Assembly (NCBI GenBank): GCA_900547315.1
Contig: URGI01000020.1
Span: forward strand, 1 to 28,647
DNA from: an uncultured Eubacteriales bacterium
GTDB lineage: Bacteria; Bacillota; Clostridia; Oscillospirales; Oscillospiraceae
Length of the DNA: 28,647 nucleotides
Direction of reading: 5' to 3'
Shown: in pieces, positions 7,517-16,085 of the stretch
Layout of the letters: every line of letters starts with the position of its first letter
Numbering within the stretch: position 1 is the stretch's first letter
The notes under the pieces: model-generated
What the model was told of the DNA's origin: nothing
The model's input: the letters and a program-made list of their open reading frames with translations, nothing else
Database searches by the model: none
Made by a program: the position numbers and the translations under genes

Positions 7517-8875
7517 ATGGATCACATACAAGACAGAATGACGGAAGGCTCCATCGCGGGGAAGCTTGTGCGTTTCGCGGTGCCGCTCTTCATAGGCAAC
7601 CTCTTCCAGCAGCTGTACAACACGGCTGACGCGCTGATAGTCGGCAACATGCTCGGCAACGACGCACTCGCCGCCGTCAGCTCCACGGGCACGCTCGTGT
7701 TCCTGCTGGTCAGCTTTTTCGCCGGCATCTCCGCGGGCGCGGGCGTTGCGATATCGCGCTACTACGGCGCGCGCGAGCACGACAAGATGGAGCTTGCAAT
7801 ACACACAAACATCGCCTTCAACATCGTTGCGGGCATACTGCTGACAATCGTCGGCGTACGCTTCACTCCGACGATACTCCGCTGGATGAGCACTCCGGAG
7901 GACGTTTTCGAGCAGGCTGCGCTCTACGTGCGCATCTACTTTGCGGGCAGTCTTGGCCTTGTCATGTATAACTCCTGCCGCGGCATCATGCAGGCCGTGG
8001 GCGACAGCAAACACCCGCTCTACTACCTTATAATATCCTCCGTGCTGAACGTTATTCTCGACATCGTCTTTATAGGCGTATTCAAGACAGATGTTGACGG
8101 CGCGGCGCTGGCGACCATTCTTGCGCAGTTTATCAGCTTCTTCCTCTGCGCCGGCAGGCTGCTGACTACCAAGGAGGAATATCGCGTATCCATAAAGAAG
8201 ATCGGCTTCAACTGGCCGATGCTCCGCCTCATCGTCAACTACGGTCTGCCCTCCGGCCTGCAGAACTCCGTCATCGCTATCGCGAACGTCGTCGTGCAGG
8301 CAAATATCAACTCCTTCGGCAAGATGGCCGTCGCGGGCTGCGGCGCCTACGCCAAGATAGAGGGCTTCGCGTTCCTGCCCATCACCAGCTTCACCATCGC
8401 GCTGACGACCTTCGTCGGTCAGAACCTCGGCGCGGGCGAATACGACCGCACCCGCAAGGGCGCGCGCTTCGGTCTCTGGAGCACGATAATCCTCGCGGAG
8501 CTTATCTCCGTCGTAACATTTTTCGGCGCTCCGGTGCTCGTCGGCGCGTTCACGCAGGAGCCGGAGGCCATCGCTTTCGGCGTGGCGAAGTGCCGCATCT
8601 GCGCGCCGTTCTTCTGCCTTCTCGCCGCATCGCACGGTTTCGCGTCGATACTGCGCGGCGCGGGCAAGTCCGTTATCCCGATGGTCGCAATGCTGACCTT
8701 CTGGTGCGTAGTCCGCGTGGCGTTCCTGTCGATCATGGTTCCGATCACGCAGAGCATCAATACCGTCAACTGGGTCTACCCGCTCACATGGTTCTGCAGC
8801 ACGGTGTTCCTGCTGATATACTATCTCAAGGCTGACTGGATACACGCGTTTGAGCGCGAAAAACACAAGGCATAA
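7517..8875 (+). CDS. MATE family efflux transporter
   Basis: 452 residues with about twelve hydrophobic segments, the normal size and topology of MATE (multidrug and toxic compound extrusion) antiporters, which use a Na+ or H+ gradient to export cationic compounds. The N-terminus GKLVRFAVPLFIGNLFQQLYNTADALIVGNMLG is typical, with the family pattern LFQQLYNTAD in helix 1. A repeat of this fold begins near NYGLPSGLQNSVIAIANVVVQANINSFG (about residue 240). The ATG at 7517 has AGGGG a few bases upstream. A PfkB-type kinase gene follows after 15 bp and is probably co-transcribed. The substrate cannot be inferred. Confidence 0.93.
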   Translation: MDHIQDRMTEGSIAGKLVRFAVPLFIGNLFQQLYNTADALIVGNMLGNDALAAVSSTGTLVFLLVSFFAGISAGAGVAISRYYGAREHDKMELAIHTNIAFNIVAGILLTIVGVRFTPTILRWMSTPEDVFEQAALYVRIYFAGSLGLVMYNSCRGIMQAVGDSKHPLYYLIISSVLNVILDIVFIGVFKTDVDGAALATILAQFISFFLCAGRLLTTKEEYRVSIKKIGFNWPMLRLIVNYGLPSGLQNSVIAIANVVVQANINSFGKMAVAGCGAYAKIEGFAFLPITSFTIALTTFVGQNLGAGEYDRTRKGARFGLWSTIILAELISVVTFFGAPVLVGAFTQEPEAIAFGVAKCRICAPFFCLLAASHGFASILRGAGKSVIPMVAMLTFWCVVRVAFLSIMVPITQSINTVNWVYPLTWFCSTVFLLIYYLKADWIHAFEREKHKA

Positions 8876-8890
8876 CGGAGGTAAAACGCT

Positions 8891-9823
8891 ATGGCAATGG
8901 TCGTTATCGGCACGGTTTTCGTTGATATCAAGGGCTTCCCCGACGATCTGTATATCCCCGAGGGGCGCAACGCGGGCCGCGTGGAGATAGTCCACGGCGG
9001 CGTGGGGCGCAACGTTGCGGAGGACATCGCAAACGTCGAGCTGCGGCCGCGCTTTGTCGGCATGGTGGATGACACCGCCGAGGGTGCGGAGGTGCTGCGG
9101 AAGCTGAAAAACCACAAGGTCAACACCGACTACGTCGCCGTGACGCAGGACGGCATGGGCATGTGGCTGGCCGTGTTCAATAACGGCGGCGACATTGCAG
9201 GCTCGATATCCAAGCGTCCGACCTCCGACGCGATGCTGCGCATGCTCGAAGAGAAAGGCGATGAGATATTTGCCGACGCCGACAGTATCGTCATCGAGAT
9301 CGATCTCGACAAGGAGCTTATCAAAACCGTTTTCAGGTACGCCGAGAAGTACCATAAAAAGGTGTACGCCGTGGTCGCAAACATGTCCATCGCCTCGCAG
9401 CGGCGCGACTTTCTGCAGTCGATCGACTGCTTCGTCTGCAACGCGCAGGAGGCGGGCATTCTGTTCGTCTGCGATTTCAGCGGCCTGACTCCGGAAGAGC
9501 TGTGCGAGGAGCTGTCGCGGCGCGTCGTCAGCGCGCGGATTCCCTCTATGGTCGTCACGATGGGCAGCCGCGGCGCGGTGTATGCCGACATGAATGGCGA
9601 CAAGGGCGTATACCCTGCACGCAAGGTCAAGGTACGCGACACTACCGGCGCTGGCGACGCGTTCTGCGCGGGCGTTGCGATTGGCCTGACCTACGGCAAG
9701 ACGATGCGCGAAGCGGTCGAGATCGGCACGCGGCTCGCGTCCTCGGTCATCACCGTGTCCGAGAACGTCTGCCCCCGTTTCCTCCCGCAGGAGCTGGGTC
9801 TGGACGTGAAAATAGAAGAATAA
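8891..9823 (+). CDS. PfkB-family carbohydrate/nucleoside kinase
   Basis: 310 residues. Ribokinase-fold kinase that phosphorylates a sugar or nucleoside hydroxyl with ATP. The N-terminal substrate motif is GGVGRNVAEDIA (about residues 37-48) and the C-terminal ATP/anion-hole signature is DTTGAGDAFCAG, where the second Asp is the catalytic base. The GGVGRN form resembles pseudouridine-kinase-like (PsuK/YeiC) members more than fructokinases, but that is only a hint. Start: GGAGG at 8877-8881, 9 bases before the ATG. It follows the MATE gene by 15 bp. An intrinsic terminator at 9832 closes the unit. Confidence 0.9.
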   Translation: MAMVVIGTVFVDIKGFPDDLYIPEGRNAGRVEIVHGGVGRNVAEDIANVELRPRFVGMVDDTAEGAEVLRKLKNHKVNTDYVAVTQDGMGMWLAVFNNGGDIAGSISKRPTSDAMLRMLEEKGDEIFADADSIVIEIDLDKELIKTVFRYAEKYHKKVYAVVANMSIASQRRDFLQSIDCFVCNAQEAGILFVCDFSGLTPEELCEELSRRVVSARIPSMVVTMGSRGAVYADMNGDKGVYPARKVKVRDTTGAGDAFCAGVAIGLTYGKTMREAVEIGTRLASSVITVSENVCPRFLPQELGLDVKIEE

Positions 9824-9831
9824 TCGGCACC

Positions 9832-9870
9832 AAACCGGCAGCTTCCCCGAATGCGGACGCTGCCGGTTTT
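9832..9870 (+). terminator. Rho-independent terminator after the PfkB-family gene
   Basis: AAACCGGCAGC (9832-9842) pairs with GCTGCCGGTTT (9859-9869), 11 bp with a 16-base loop and a TTTT run at its end. Confidence 0.85.
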
Positions 9871-9922
9871 GCATACTTGCCGTAAAGGGCGCTATGGTGT
9901 ATAATCCGAGAAGGTGATGAAA

Positions 9923-10345
9923 ATGCTTCAGGAAGCGATAATAACTAAAATCCGTGACGACGGCCTCGCAGAAGTCGTCGTTGAGCGTCTCGGCATCTGC
10001 GGCGGCGACTGCAATAATTGCCACGAGTGCAGATACGAGCATCTTATGAAATCCGTCGTACAGAACCCCATCGGCGCGCGGCGCGGCCAGCACGTTATGA
10101 TCGATACGCCGACGATGGGCGTGTTCAAAGGCGCGCTGGCGATATATGTTCTCCCGCTCGTGACGCTGTTCTTGGGCTATTTTATAGCGGCCGCACTGGG
10201 GCTTGGAGAGTCGGCATGCATCATAGCGGCCTTCGCCGCGGCCGGTATAGGCATAGTCATTGCCGTCGTCATAAGCCGCGCACGCTACCGCGCGAATCCC
10301 ACGCCGACAAAGATTGTGAGTGTGATAGAGCCTGATGCAGAATAA
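9923..10345 (+). CDS. SoxR-reducing system RseC/MucC-like membrane protein
   Basis: 140 residues. A short N-terminal cytosolic part with a four-Cys cluster (C26, C30, C33, C36 in GICGGDCNNCHEC) is followed by two transmembrane helices (about residues 73-93 and 98-118). This is the RseC/MucC layout, often linked to the Rnf/SoxR redox system, but no rnf genes lie in this window. The frame is open from a GTG at 9914. I prefer the ATG at 9923, which has AAGGTGA 5 bases upstream. The 3' end overlaps the DHHW gene by 11 bp, so the three genes 9923-12894 form one unit. Confidence 0.82.
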   Translation: MLQEAIITKIRDDGLAEVVVERLGICGGDCNNCHECRYEHLMKSVVQNPIGARRGQHVMIDTPTMGVFKGALAIYVLPLVTLFLGYFIAAALGLGESACIIAAFAAAGIGIVIAVVISRARYRANPTPTKIVSVIEPDAE

Positions 10346-11483
10346 AACATTAAAGATAGACAGGGCGTTTTTCCTGCTGCTTGTATTGATATTCCTCGCC
10401 GGACTTTTGAGGACCGTGTTCCGCCCGACCGAGATAAACGAATACGAAAACCGCTACGCCAACCAATTGGCGCCGCTGACTGCGGCCTCGTATGCCGACG
10501 GCAGCTTTCAGGACGGAATGGAGAGCGCGCTTTCGGATCAGGTGCAGTTCTCTCAGCTTGCGAAGAAGACCTATAACTTTGTCACCTCATACGCGGCGGT
10601 GCCGCTGATTGCTCCGCTTGAAAACCTCACGCACGGCTACGTTTCCGCCGGCGACGTGTCTTTTTATGAAAGCAAGATAGTATACCAGCCATGGACTTAC
10701 TTGCAGCCGGAATGGCTGGAACCGAAGGCTGAAAACCTGAACGCCGCCATCGCTGCACATCCGGAGCTTGAGTTCTATGCGTACTACATAGAGAAAGACA
10801 CCGATATCGATTTCACCACCGGGCAAAAGATAGACGCGTCAGAGTCTATGCTCTCCATGCTGAATCTTCCGGACTCGCACAAGGGCATATATGAGATAAA
10901 CAGCTTTGAGGAGTTCAACGAGCGGTTTTACAACACGGATCATCACTGGAACTATATCGGCTCATATGAGGCATACATGGATGTTCTTTCTGTCTTAGGC
11001 GGCGGCGAGCCGCTTGAGCCGACCGGCGTTTATCACTCCGGACTTCGCTTTTCAGGTGCGAAATCTAAGCAGTTTTCGAGATTTTACAGCGATGAAATGA
11101 CTATATACAGCTTTGACTTCCCGCCCATGGAAATACAAGTGGACAGAGTTGAGTCAGACTACGGTATGCAAGATGAGCTTCTGCGCGGCGAGCTTGGCTG
11201 GGTATCTTACGGCGGTGTGTACGGCGGGGATAACGGCGAAGTGATATTCGACACCGGCAAAGACGGCGACAATATACTCATCTTCGGCAACTCGTATGAC
11301 AACGCGATACTCAAGCTTCTGGCAAGCCACTTTTCCAAAACTTACAGCATAGACCTCCGTAATTATGAGCACACATTCGGTGAAAAGTTCGATTTCGACA
11401 GCTATGTCCGCGAACATGACATCTCAAAGGTGCTCTTCATAGGCGACATCAGTTTCTATACTATGTCTGAATTTATGATCTGA
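10335..11483 (+). CDS. DHHW family protein (AlgJ/AlgX-like, SGNH-type)
   Basis: 382 residues with one N-terminal signal-anchor helix (AFFLLLVLIFLAGLLRTVF, about residues 10-29). The name motif DHHW is at residues 202-205 in YNTDHHWNYIGSYEAY. A C-terminal part with NILIFGNSYDNAILKLLASHF resembles the SGNH-hydrolase-like Ser block of AlgJ/AlgX proteins. In Clostridia such proteins are coded next to an MBOAT acyltransferase and are thought to transfer acetyl groups to an exported polysaccharide. Here the MBOAT gene follows 13 bp downstream. It begins 11 bp inside the end of the RseC-like gene, so translation is probably coupled. Confidence 0.88.
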   Translation: MQNKTLKIDRAFFLLLVLIFLAGLLRTVFRPTEINEYENRYANQLAPLTAASYADGSFQDGMESALSDQVQFSQLAKKTYNFVTSYAAVPLIAPLENLTHGYVSAGDVSFYESKIVYQPWTYLQPEWLEPKAENLNAAIAAHPELEFYAYYIEKDTDIDFTTGQKIDASESMLSMLNLPDSHKGIYEINSFEEFNERFYNTDHHWNYIGSYEAYMDVLSVLGGGEPLEPTGVYHSGLRFSGAKSKQFSRFYSDEMTIYSFDFPPMEIQVDRVESDYGMQDELLRGELGWVSYGGVYGGDNGEVIFDTGKDGDNILIFGNSYDNAILKLLASHFSKTYSIDLRNYEHTFGEKFDFDSYVREHDISKVLFIGDISFYTMSEFMI

Positions 11484-11496
11484 TCGGAGAATCAAT

Positions 11497-12894
11497 ATGC
11501 TGTTTTCAAGTCTGACTTTTTTATATTTCTTTCTGCCGATAGTCCTGATACTGTACTTCGTCATAAACAACCGCACATGGCGCAACGCCGTGCTGCTCGT
11601 CTCGTCGCTCGTGTTCTATTCGTGGGGCGAGCCGAAGTACGTGTTTCTGATGCTGGCGTCTACGCTCGTCGCATGGCTGTGCGGTCTCGGCATAGACAGA
11701 TTCAAAGAAAAGCGGCGGATATCGCGCGCGTTTCTGATAGCATCGCTCGTCCTCCTGCTCGGCAGTCTCGCAGTGTTCAAATATCTCAACTTCTTTGTTG
11801 AAAATCTCAACCGGATAGACGGTGTCGCGCTGAAGGTGCGGAATATTGCCCTGCCAATCGGCATAAGCTTCTACACCTTTCAGATACTTTCCTATCTTAT
11901 CGACCTGTATTGGGAAAAGGTCAGCGTACAGAAGAGCTATTTCCGCTTCACGCTGTACGTCTGCCTGTTCCCGCAGCTCATAGCCGGGCCTATCGTCCGC
12001 TACGAGACTGTCGAGCGCGAGATATCGCTCAGACGCGAGAGCTGGGAAGAAGCTGTCGGCGGGATGCGCCGGTTCATTCTGGGTCTTGCGAAAAAGGTGC
12101 TCATTGCGAACAACGTCGCCGCAGTTGCGGAGTATATCTATTCGTCGAGCAGCGCGGGGAGCGGAGCCTATTGGCTGGCCGCCGTATGCTACACGCTTCA
12201 GATATACTTCGATTTCTCCGGTTACAGCGACATGGCCATTGGCCTTGGCCGCATATTCGGCTTCCACTTCCTTGAAAACTTCAACTACCCGTACATCTCC
12301 CGCTCCGTTACGGAGTTTTGGCGGCGCTGGCACATAAGCCTTTCAAGCTGGTTCCGCGACTACGTATATATCCCGCTCGGCGGGAATCGGGTCAAGACCT
12401 CGCGCTGGATACTGAACATTCTCATCGTATGGGCGCTCACCGGCTTCTGGCACGGCGCGCAGTGGAACTTCATTCTCTGGGGTCTGTACTACGCAGTCCT
12501 GCTCCTGTGCGAAAAGCTTCTGTGGGGCGAGGCGCTCAAGAAGCTGCCCTCCGCCGTACAATGGATTTATACGATGCTGCTCGTGATCATCGGCTGGGTG
12601 CTGTTTGACAAGACGGACTTCGCTCAGCTCGGCCATGTGATAGGCGTGATGTTCAGCTTCGTGCCCACCGGCTGGACGACGCTTCTGGCCGGCGACGTGT
12701 CGAAGCCCTTTAATCTCGCGTTCATTATCCCCGGCATCCTGTTCTCCTTCCCCGTCGCCAGTAAACTGCACATCCAAGAGAAGGGCACGGTATCGGCCAT
12801 AGCCGTGAATCTCATGTATATAGCGCTTCTCGCCGTGTGCATTGCATTTATCATAAGCTCCAGCTATAATCCGTTTATCTATTTCAGGTTCTGA
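11497..12894 (+). CDS. MBOAT family O-acyltransferase (AlgI/DltB-like)
   Basis: 465 residues with about ten or more transmembrane helices. The MBOAT signatures are clear: SRSVTEFWRRWHISLSSWF (His 279), YIPLGGNR, and LTGFWHGAQWNFILWG, whose His 319 is the expected catalytic residue. It starts MLFSSLTFLYFFLPIV, as AlgI-type proteins do. It moves acetyl groups across the membrane to a partner protein for O-acetylation of a polysaccharide or wall polymer. The partner here is most likely the DHHW protein coded directly upstream. No glycosyltransferases or polymer synthesis genes are in the window, so the polymer is unknown. Confidence 0.92.
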   Translation: MLFSSLTFLYFFLPIVLILYFVINNRTWRNAVLLVSSLVFYSWGEPKYVFLMLASTLVAWLCGLGIDRFKEKRRISRAFLIASLVLLLGSLAVFKYLNFFVENLNRIDGVALKVRNIALPIGISFYTFQILSYLIDLYWEKVSVQKSYFRFTLYVCLFPQLIAGPIVRYETVEREISLRRESWEEAVGGMRRFILGLAKKVLIANNVAAVAEYIYSSSSAGSGAYWLAAVCYTLQIYFDFSGYSDMAIGLGRIFGFHFLENFNYPYISRSVTEFWRRWHISLSSWFRDYVYIPLGGNRVKTSRWILNILIVWALTGFWHGAQWNFILWGLYYAVLLLCEKLLWGEALKKLPSAVQWIYTMLLVIIGWVLFDKTDFAQLGHVIGVMFSFVPTGWTTLLAGDVSKPFNLAFIIPGILFSFPVASKLHIQEKGTVSAIAVNLMYIALLAVCIAFIISSSYNPFIYFRF

Positions 12895-13034
12895 AACCGT
12901 ATTTTCCCCCGCCGAATTAATTGCGGAGCTTTGGGGTGTTTTTAGTTCGATTAAGAAAAGTTAAGTATACATATAGTTGCCAACATTGATAATAGTATCA
13001 TCTGACAAAGGTAAAAATCAGAGAAGGAGCAGCT

Positions 13035-13922
13035 ATGGAGATCAGTCAGTTTTTCATAAACGGCGACATAAAGGGCGCCATCGCGTACATGCGCGAGCAC
13101 GAGGAATTCAAAGACATTCTTCCCGCGTACACCGCAATTTTTGAAAACTGCGAATACCGCAGCTATGACATACCGGATGCGCTCAACGACATTCTGCGCT
13201 TGTATCAGATATATTTCCGTGATGTCTTTTATTGCGGCTTGCCTGAGCCTGAGGCCGCGTACAAGCTGCTGACAGGGCTGAGATTGCTCCTGAATATGAC
13301 GGACGCGGACGAAGAGCTTCTGGCCGAGCGGCTTCAAGCGGCGTTTGAAGCAAATGGCTATCATGCGCTTTTTGGGAAAACGCAGGGCTACTACGGCCCA
13401 TATGTCTGGCGGGAAACGGTTCCGACCGTCTACCGCGTCGAGCTGCCGGACGGGACGGCGGAATATACGGTCAACATTCTCAAAGGCTTCGTATTCCGGA
13501 GCTGGATGGATTATCTGACCTTCGGCAGGTACGGTACGGGTGGCTGGGCTTCACCCGACGGCACGATCAACTGCGTCGAGCAGGCGTATGATTTTGAGAG
13601 CGAACGTTTCCTTGTTTCCCTGTTGAAGCATGAAGCGCAGCATGCCATGGATATGAAACGATTCCCGAAAATCACCCCCGCGGAGCTGGAATACCGCGCA
13701 AAGCTTGTGGAACTGCATTACTCCGGCGATCTTGGTCTGCTGCAAAAGTTTTTATCGGAAGCGGACGAGAGCAGAACAGGCGACAGTCACGCGGCAGCAT
13801 CAGCGAGAATCAGACGCGAGTTTGCGGGTACTGATCAAGCAAATCTTCCCTCCATTCAAGCACGGGCACGCGAACTGCTCCACGCGCATACAAAAGAGCT
13901 GGAAGTAAAATACGGGCATTAA
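13035..13922 (+). CDS. Hypothetical protein with HEAQH (HExxH) motif, possible zinc metallopeptidase
   Basis: 295 residues, no signal peptide or membrane helix. I do not recognise the family. The N-terminal 110 residues look helical and Leu/Glu rich. A beta-rich centre follows (YGPYVWRETVPTVYRVELP, then GGWASPDGTINCVEQ). The sequence SLLKHEAQHAMDMKRFPK places an HExxH motif at residues 199-203 in a helix, with AELEYRAKLVEL about 15 residues later providing a Glu that could be the third zinc ligand, as in gluzincins. That is motif reading, not proof of activity. Start: AAGGAG just before the ATG at 13035. A perfect terminator follows. It is transcribed alone, convergent with the GH3 gene. Confidence 0.7.
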   Translation: MEISQFFINGDIKGAIAYMREHEEFKDILPAYTAIFENCEYRSYDIPDALNDILRLYQIYFRDVFYCGLPEPEAAYKLLTGLRLLLNMTDADEELLAERLQAAFEANGYHALFGKTQGYYGPYVWRETVPTVYRVELPDGTAEYTVNILKGFVFRSWMDYLTFGRYGTGGWASPDGTINCVEQAYDFESERFLVSLLKHEAQHAMDMKRFPKITPAELEYRAKLVELHYSGDLGLLQKFLSEADESRTGDSHAAASARIRREFAGTDQANLPSIQARARELLHAHTKELEVKYGH

Positions 13923-13959
13923 AAAACCGGCGTGACTTCAAGAGTCACGCCGGTTTTTT
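13921..13959. terminator. Bidirectional rho-independent terminator
   Basis: CCGGCGTGACT (13927-13937) pairs with AGTCACGCCGG (13943-13953) around a 5-base loop. AAAAAA before it and TTTTTT after it make it a good terminator on both strands, serving the convergent genes ending at 13922 and 13993. Confidence 0.95.
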
Positions 13960-13992
13960 GCGTACACGCCGCCAGAATTCCGGCTCTTTTCA

Positions 13993-15231
13993 TCAGCCCA
14001 GCAGGCCGTATTCGGCTTTGAGCTGCAATATGCGCAGGACGCTCTCGTCGATGCGCTCCTCGCTTATCTCTCCGGCACGAACCGCGTTCAGGACGCCGTC
14101 GAAGGACGCGGCGTAATCGTACGGCATGAGGATTATATCCGCTCCGGCCTTGACCGCAAGCACGGCGCTTTCGGCGGGGCTGTAATTCTTGGTTATTGCG
14201 CCCATGGCGAGCGAGTCTGTGATTATCACGCCATCATAGCCCAGCTCCCCGCGCAGCCTCTGCGTGAGCAGTTCATACGACAGCGAGGCGGGCAATCCGT
14301 CGTCCGTGACCTGCGGCAGAGTTATGTGTGCCGCCATCAGCATATCCGTCCTATCGAGCACGGATTCAAACGGGATAAGCTCGCAGTCCAGCATCTCCGC
14401 CCAGCTCTTGCCGAGCGAGACATAGCCGTTGTGCGAGTCGCCGGTCGTGTCGCCATGGCCTGGAAAATGCTTGACGCAGGTCATTATGCCCGCGCTGTGC
14501 AGCCCGTCCACCGCCGCCCCGACCATGACCGCGACCTGCTTCGGGTCACTGCCGAAAGCGCGGCTGCCGATTATGACGTTGTCGGGATTGGAATTTGTAT
14601 CCGCCACCGGTGCAAAGTCGAGGTTGAAGCCGTACTCTCGCAGATATTCCCCGATGGACGCGTACATATTGCGCACAGCGTCCTCGCCCGCGGCGGCCTC
14701 GGCCTGCGCCCCGTCATATCTGGGCACGTCAAAGGCCGCGGAACCGGCGACGCGGGATACGGCACCGCCCTCCTCGTCGGTCGCAATGAACGGCGCAAAG
14801 TCGGATTCGTCCCGCAGCGCCGAGATGAACGCGTCGAGCTGATCTGGATCCTGAATATTTTTGCCGAACAAGACAAAGCCGCCCGACGGGCGGAGCGCAA
14901 GCTGCGCCGCCATATCCCCGCTCAGCGCTGACACACCGTACTGCGATGCGTCATGAACCTGCTCCGGCGTCAGGTCGGTGTCCAGCGATTCGGGGCGGAT
15001 AATGAACAGCTGGCCGACCTTCTGTTCAAGAGTCATGCCGGCAAGCAGCGCGTGCACGGTGTCAGGCTCCGTATCTCCGCCGGAGACCTCCGGCGTGTCG
15101 CTCGGCTCTATTATTATCTCGGCGCTACCAGGGTTCGGCTCGACCGTGGGTGCGGGCGCAGGATCAGCCGCGCCGCAGCCCATGAGGAGCATCAGCGAGA
15201 GCGCGGTAATGAATGCAGAGAGTTTTTTCAA
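13993..15231 (-). CDS. GH3 beta-N-acetylhexosaminidase lipoprotein (NagZ/YbbD-like)
   Basis: 412 residues. A lipoprotein signal (KKLSAFITALSLMLLMGC, lipobox Cys 19) is followed by a Pro/Glu/Asp-rich linker to about residue 58 and then a single GH3 barrel. The hallmark KHFPGHGDTTGDSH (about residues 264-277) carries the Asp-His acid/base dyad of NagZ-type enzymes, and VIITDSLAMGAI the Asp nucleophile. It should remove N-acetylglucosamine from muropeptides or wall turnover products outside the membrane. Start choice: an ATG lies at 15237, but GGAGG ends just one base before it. The TTG two codons on (15231) has GGAGG at a normal 7-base distance and gives the classic MKK start of a signal peptide, so I chose TTG. 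Confidence 0.9.
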   Translation of the reverse strand: MKKLSAFITALSLMLLMGCGAADPAPAPTVEPNPGSAEIIIEPSDTPEVSGGDTEPDTVHALLAGMTLEQKVGQLFIIRPESLDTDLTPEQVHDASQYGVSALSGDMAAQLALRPSGGFVLFGKNIQDPDQLDAFISALRDESDFAPFIATDEEGGAVSRVAGSAAFDVPRYDGAQAEAAAGEDAVRNMYASIGEYLREYGFNLDFAPVADTNSNPDNVIIGSRAFGSDPKQVAVMVGAAVDGLHSAGIMTCVKHFPGHGDTTGDSHNGYVSLGKSWAEMLDCELIPFESVLDRTDMLMAAHITLPQVTDDGLPASLSYELLTQRLRGELGYDGVIITDSLAMGAITKNYSPAESAVLAVKAGADIILMPYDYAASFDGVLNAVRAGEISEERIDESVLRILQLKAEYGLLG

Positions 15232-15267
15232 GGTCATGCCTCCAGAATGCTAGAATGGATAGCATGT

Positions 15268-15296
15268 ATGATACGCCAATATCCCCCCGCTGTCAA
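15268..15296 (-). promoter_or_regulatory. Sigma-A promoter of the GH3 lipoprotein gene
   Basis: On the minus strand TTGACA (15296-15291), exactly 17 bases, then TATCAT (15273-15268). Consensus spacing, about 30 bases upstream of the start codon. Confidence 0.85.
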
Positions 15297-15984
15297 GCGC
15301 CCATACCGCGCGGGCGGCGCAGCATGGCGTACTGCTTTATATCCGTATCGGGAATTGCTGAGACATAACGGTTTTTATTTCTGGATGTTCAAGGCTCCGA
15401 TGAAGCAGGTTCTCGCGGAGAAATACGGGAAGCAGTACGCCGCAGAGATCATGAAAAAGAGCCATAAAGTCTATAGGGAGCTGGTCGCGCAAGCGGACGA
15501 TATCGGGGACGACAACCCCATGGCGTATAACGAGCTGTTCGCGCTGGCCTTTGTTGCTCCGTATGTGGCAAGCGAGAAAAAGATCCCGCCGGAGACCGTG
15601 CAGGAGATGATGCGCCGCGCGCTGTATCATATCAAGTGGTACTTCAGCCGGACGGATTTGAACACAGCTAAGGGCAAGGCGGAGAACAAGAAGAGCGTCG
15701 TGAAGTACGCCGCGTGGTATACGCCCGAGAAGGAGAAGCAGTACCCGACCTCCTTCAAGGTAGACTTTGAAGGCCAGCCCTATGACGGCGCATGTTATTA
15801 CCGTATCACCCGCTGCCCCATCTGCGCATATGCGGATAAGTTGGGTGTGCGGGAGCTGATGCCGCTGTTCTGCGAGCTTGACGAGGTCATGATAACGCTC
15901 CAGCACAGCGTGCTGCACCGGCAGCACACCCTCGCCAACGGCGGCGACTATTGCGACTACTTCATAACCGGTGATAAAGAATAA
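15268..15984 (+). CDS. L-2-amino-thiazoline-4-carboxylic acid hydrolase (ATC hydrolase) family protein
   Basis: About 238 residues from the ATG at 15268. The C-terminal half fits the ATC-hydrolase family: a conserved RCPICAYADKLGVRELMPLFCELDEVMI segment with Cys and Asp in the expected order, then HRQHTLANGGDYCDYFI ending in the family's GG-x-x-C-D-[FY] pattern. The name comes from an enzyme opening a thiazoline ring on the way to cysteine, but most members, probably this one, have no tested substrate. The start is uncertain. The 15268 ATG has only a weak GGA upstream and overlaps the -10 box of the divergent GH3 gene, and the first about 30 residues look atypical. A TTG at 15355 (209 residues) is an alternative. 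The 3' end is firm. Confidence 0.75.
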   Translation: MIRQYPPAVKRPYRAGGAAWRTALYPYRELLRHNGFYFWMFKAPMKQVLAEKYGKQYAAEIMKKSHKVYRELVAQADDIGDDNPMAYNELFALAFVAPYVASEKKIPPETVQEMMRRALYHIKWYFSRTDLNTAKGKAENKKSVVKYAAWYTPEKEKQYPTSFKVDFEGQPYDGACYYRITRCPICAYADKLGVRELMPLFCELDEVMITLQHSVLHRQHTLANGGDYCDYFITGDKE

Positions 15985-15985
15985 A

Positions 15986-16031
15986 CCTGAGCCGATAATC
16001 CAGAGATGTTCTCGTGGGTTATCGGCTCAGG
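15986..16031 (+). terminator. Terminator hairpin after the ATC-hydrolase gene
   Basis: CCTGAGCCGATAA (15986-15998) pairs with TTATCGGCTCAGG (16019-16031), 13 perfect pairs with a 20-base loop that may fold further. CTTTATTATATT follows. It separates this gene from the CRISPR-Cas locus. Confidence 0.8.
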
Positions 16032-16056
16032 CTTTATTATATTCTGCCAAAGCTTG

Positions 16057-16085
16057 TTGTTATTTCGCCCATAATATGTTATTAT
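16057..16085 (+). promoter_or_regulatory. Promoter of cas3
   Basis: TTGTTA (16057-16062), a 17-base spacer and TATTAT (16080-16085), with TG at 16077-16078 giving an extended -10. It lies 35 bases before the TTG start of cas3. It shows cas3 is transcribed on its own, not from the cas5 operon promoter. Confidence 0.65.

Noticed and set aside
7499..10093. An 864-codon open frame on the minus strand across the MATE and PfkB genes
   Set aside because: It is antisense to two clear protein families plus the RseC start, has no family features and is low-complexity (Ala/Arg/Asp/His). It comes from codon bias in GC-rich genes.
12906..12946. Possible terminator after the MBOAT gene (CCCC and CCGC arms with GCGG and GGGG, then TGTTTTT)
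   Set aside because: The stem is short and broken; T tract is present but the fold is not convincing.
14953..15267. N-terminal extension of the ATC-hydrolase frame into the GH3 gene
   Set aside because: It lies antisense inside the GH3 coding sequence and lacks a ribosome site.
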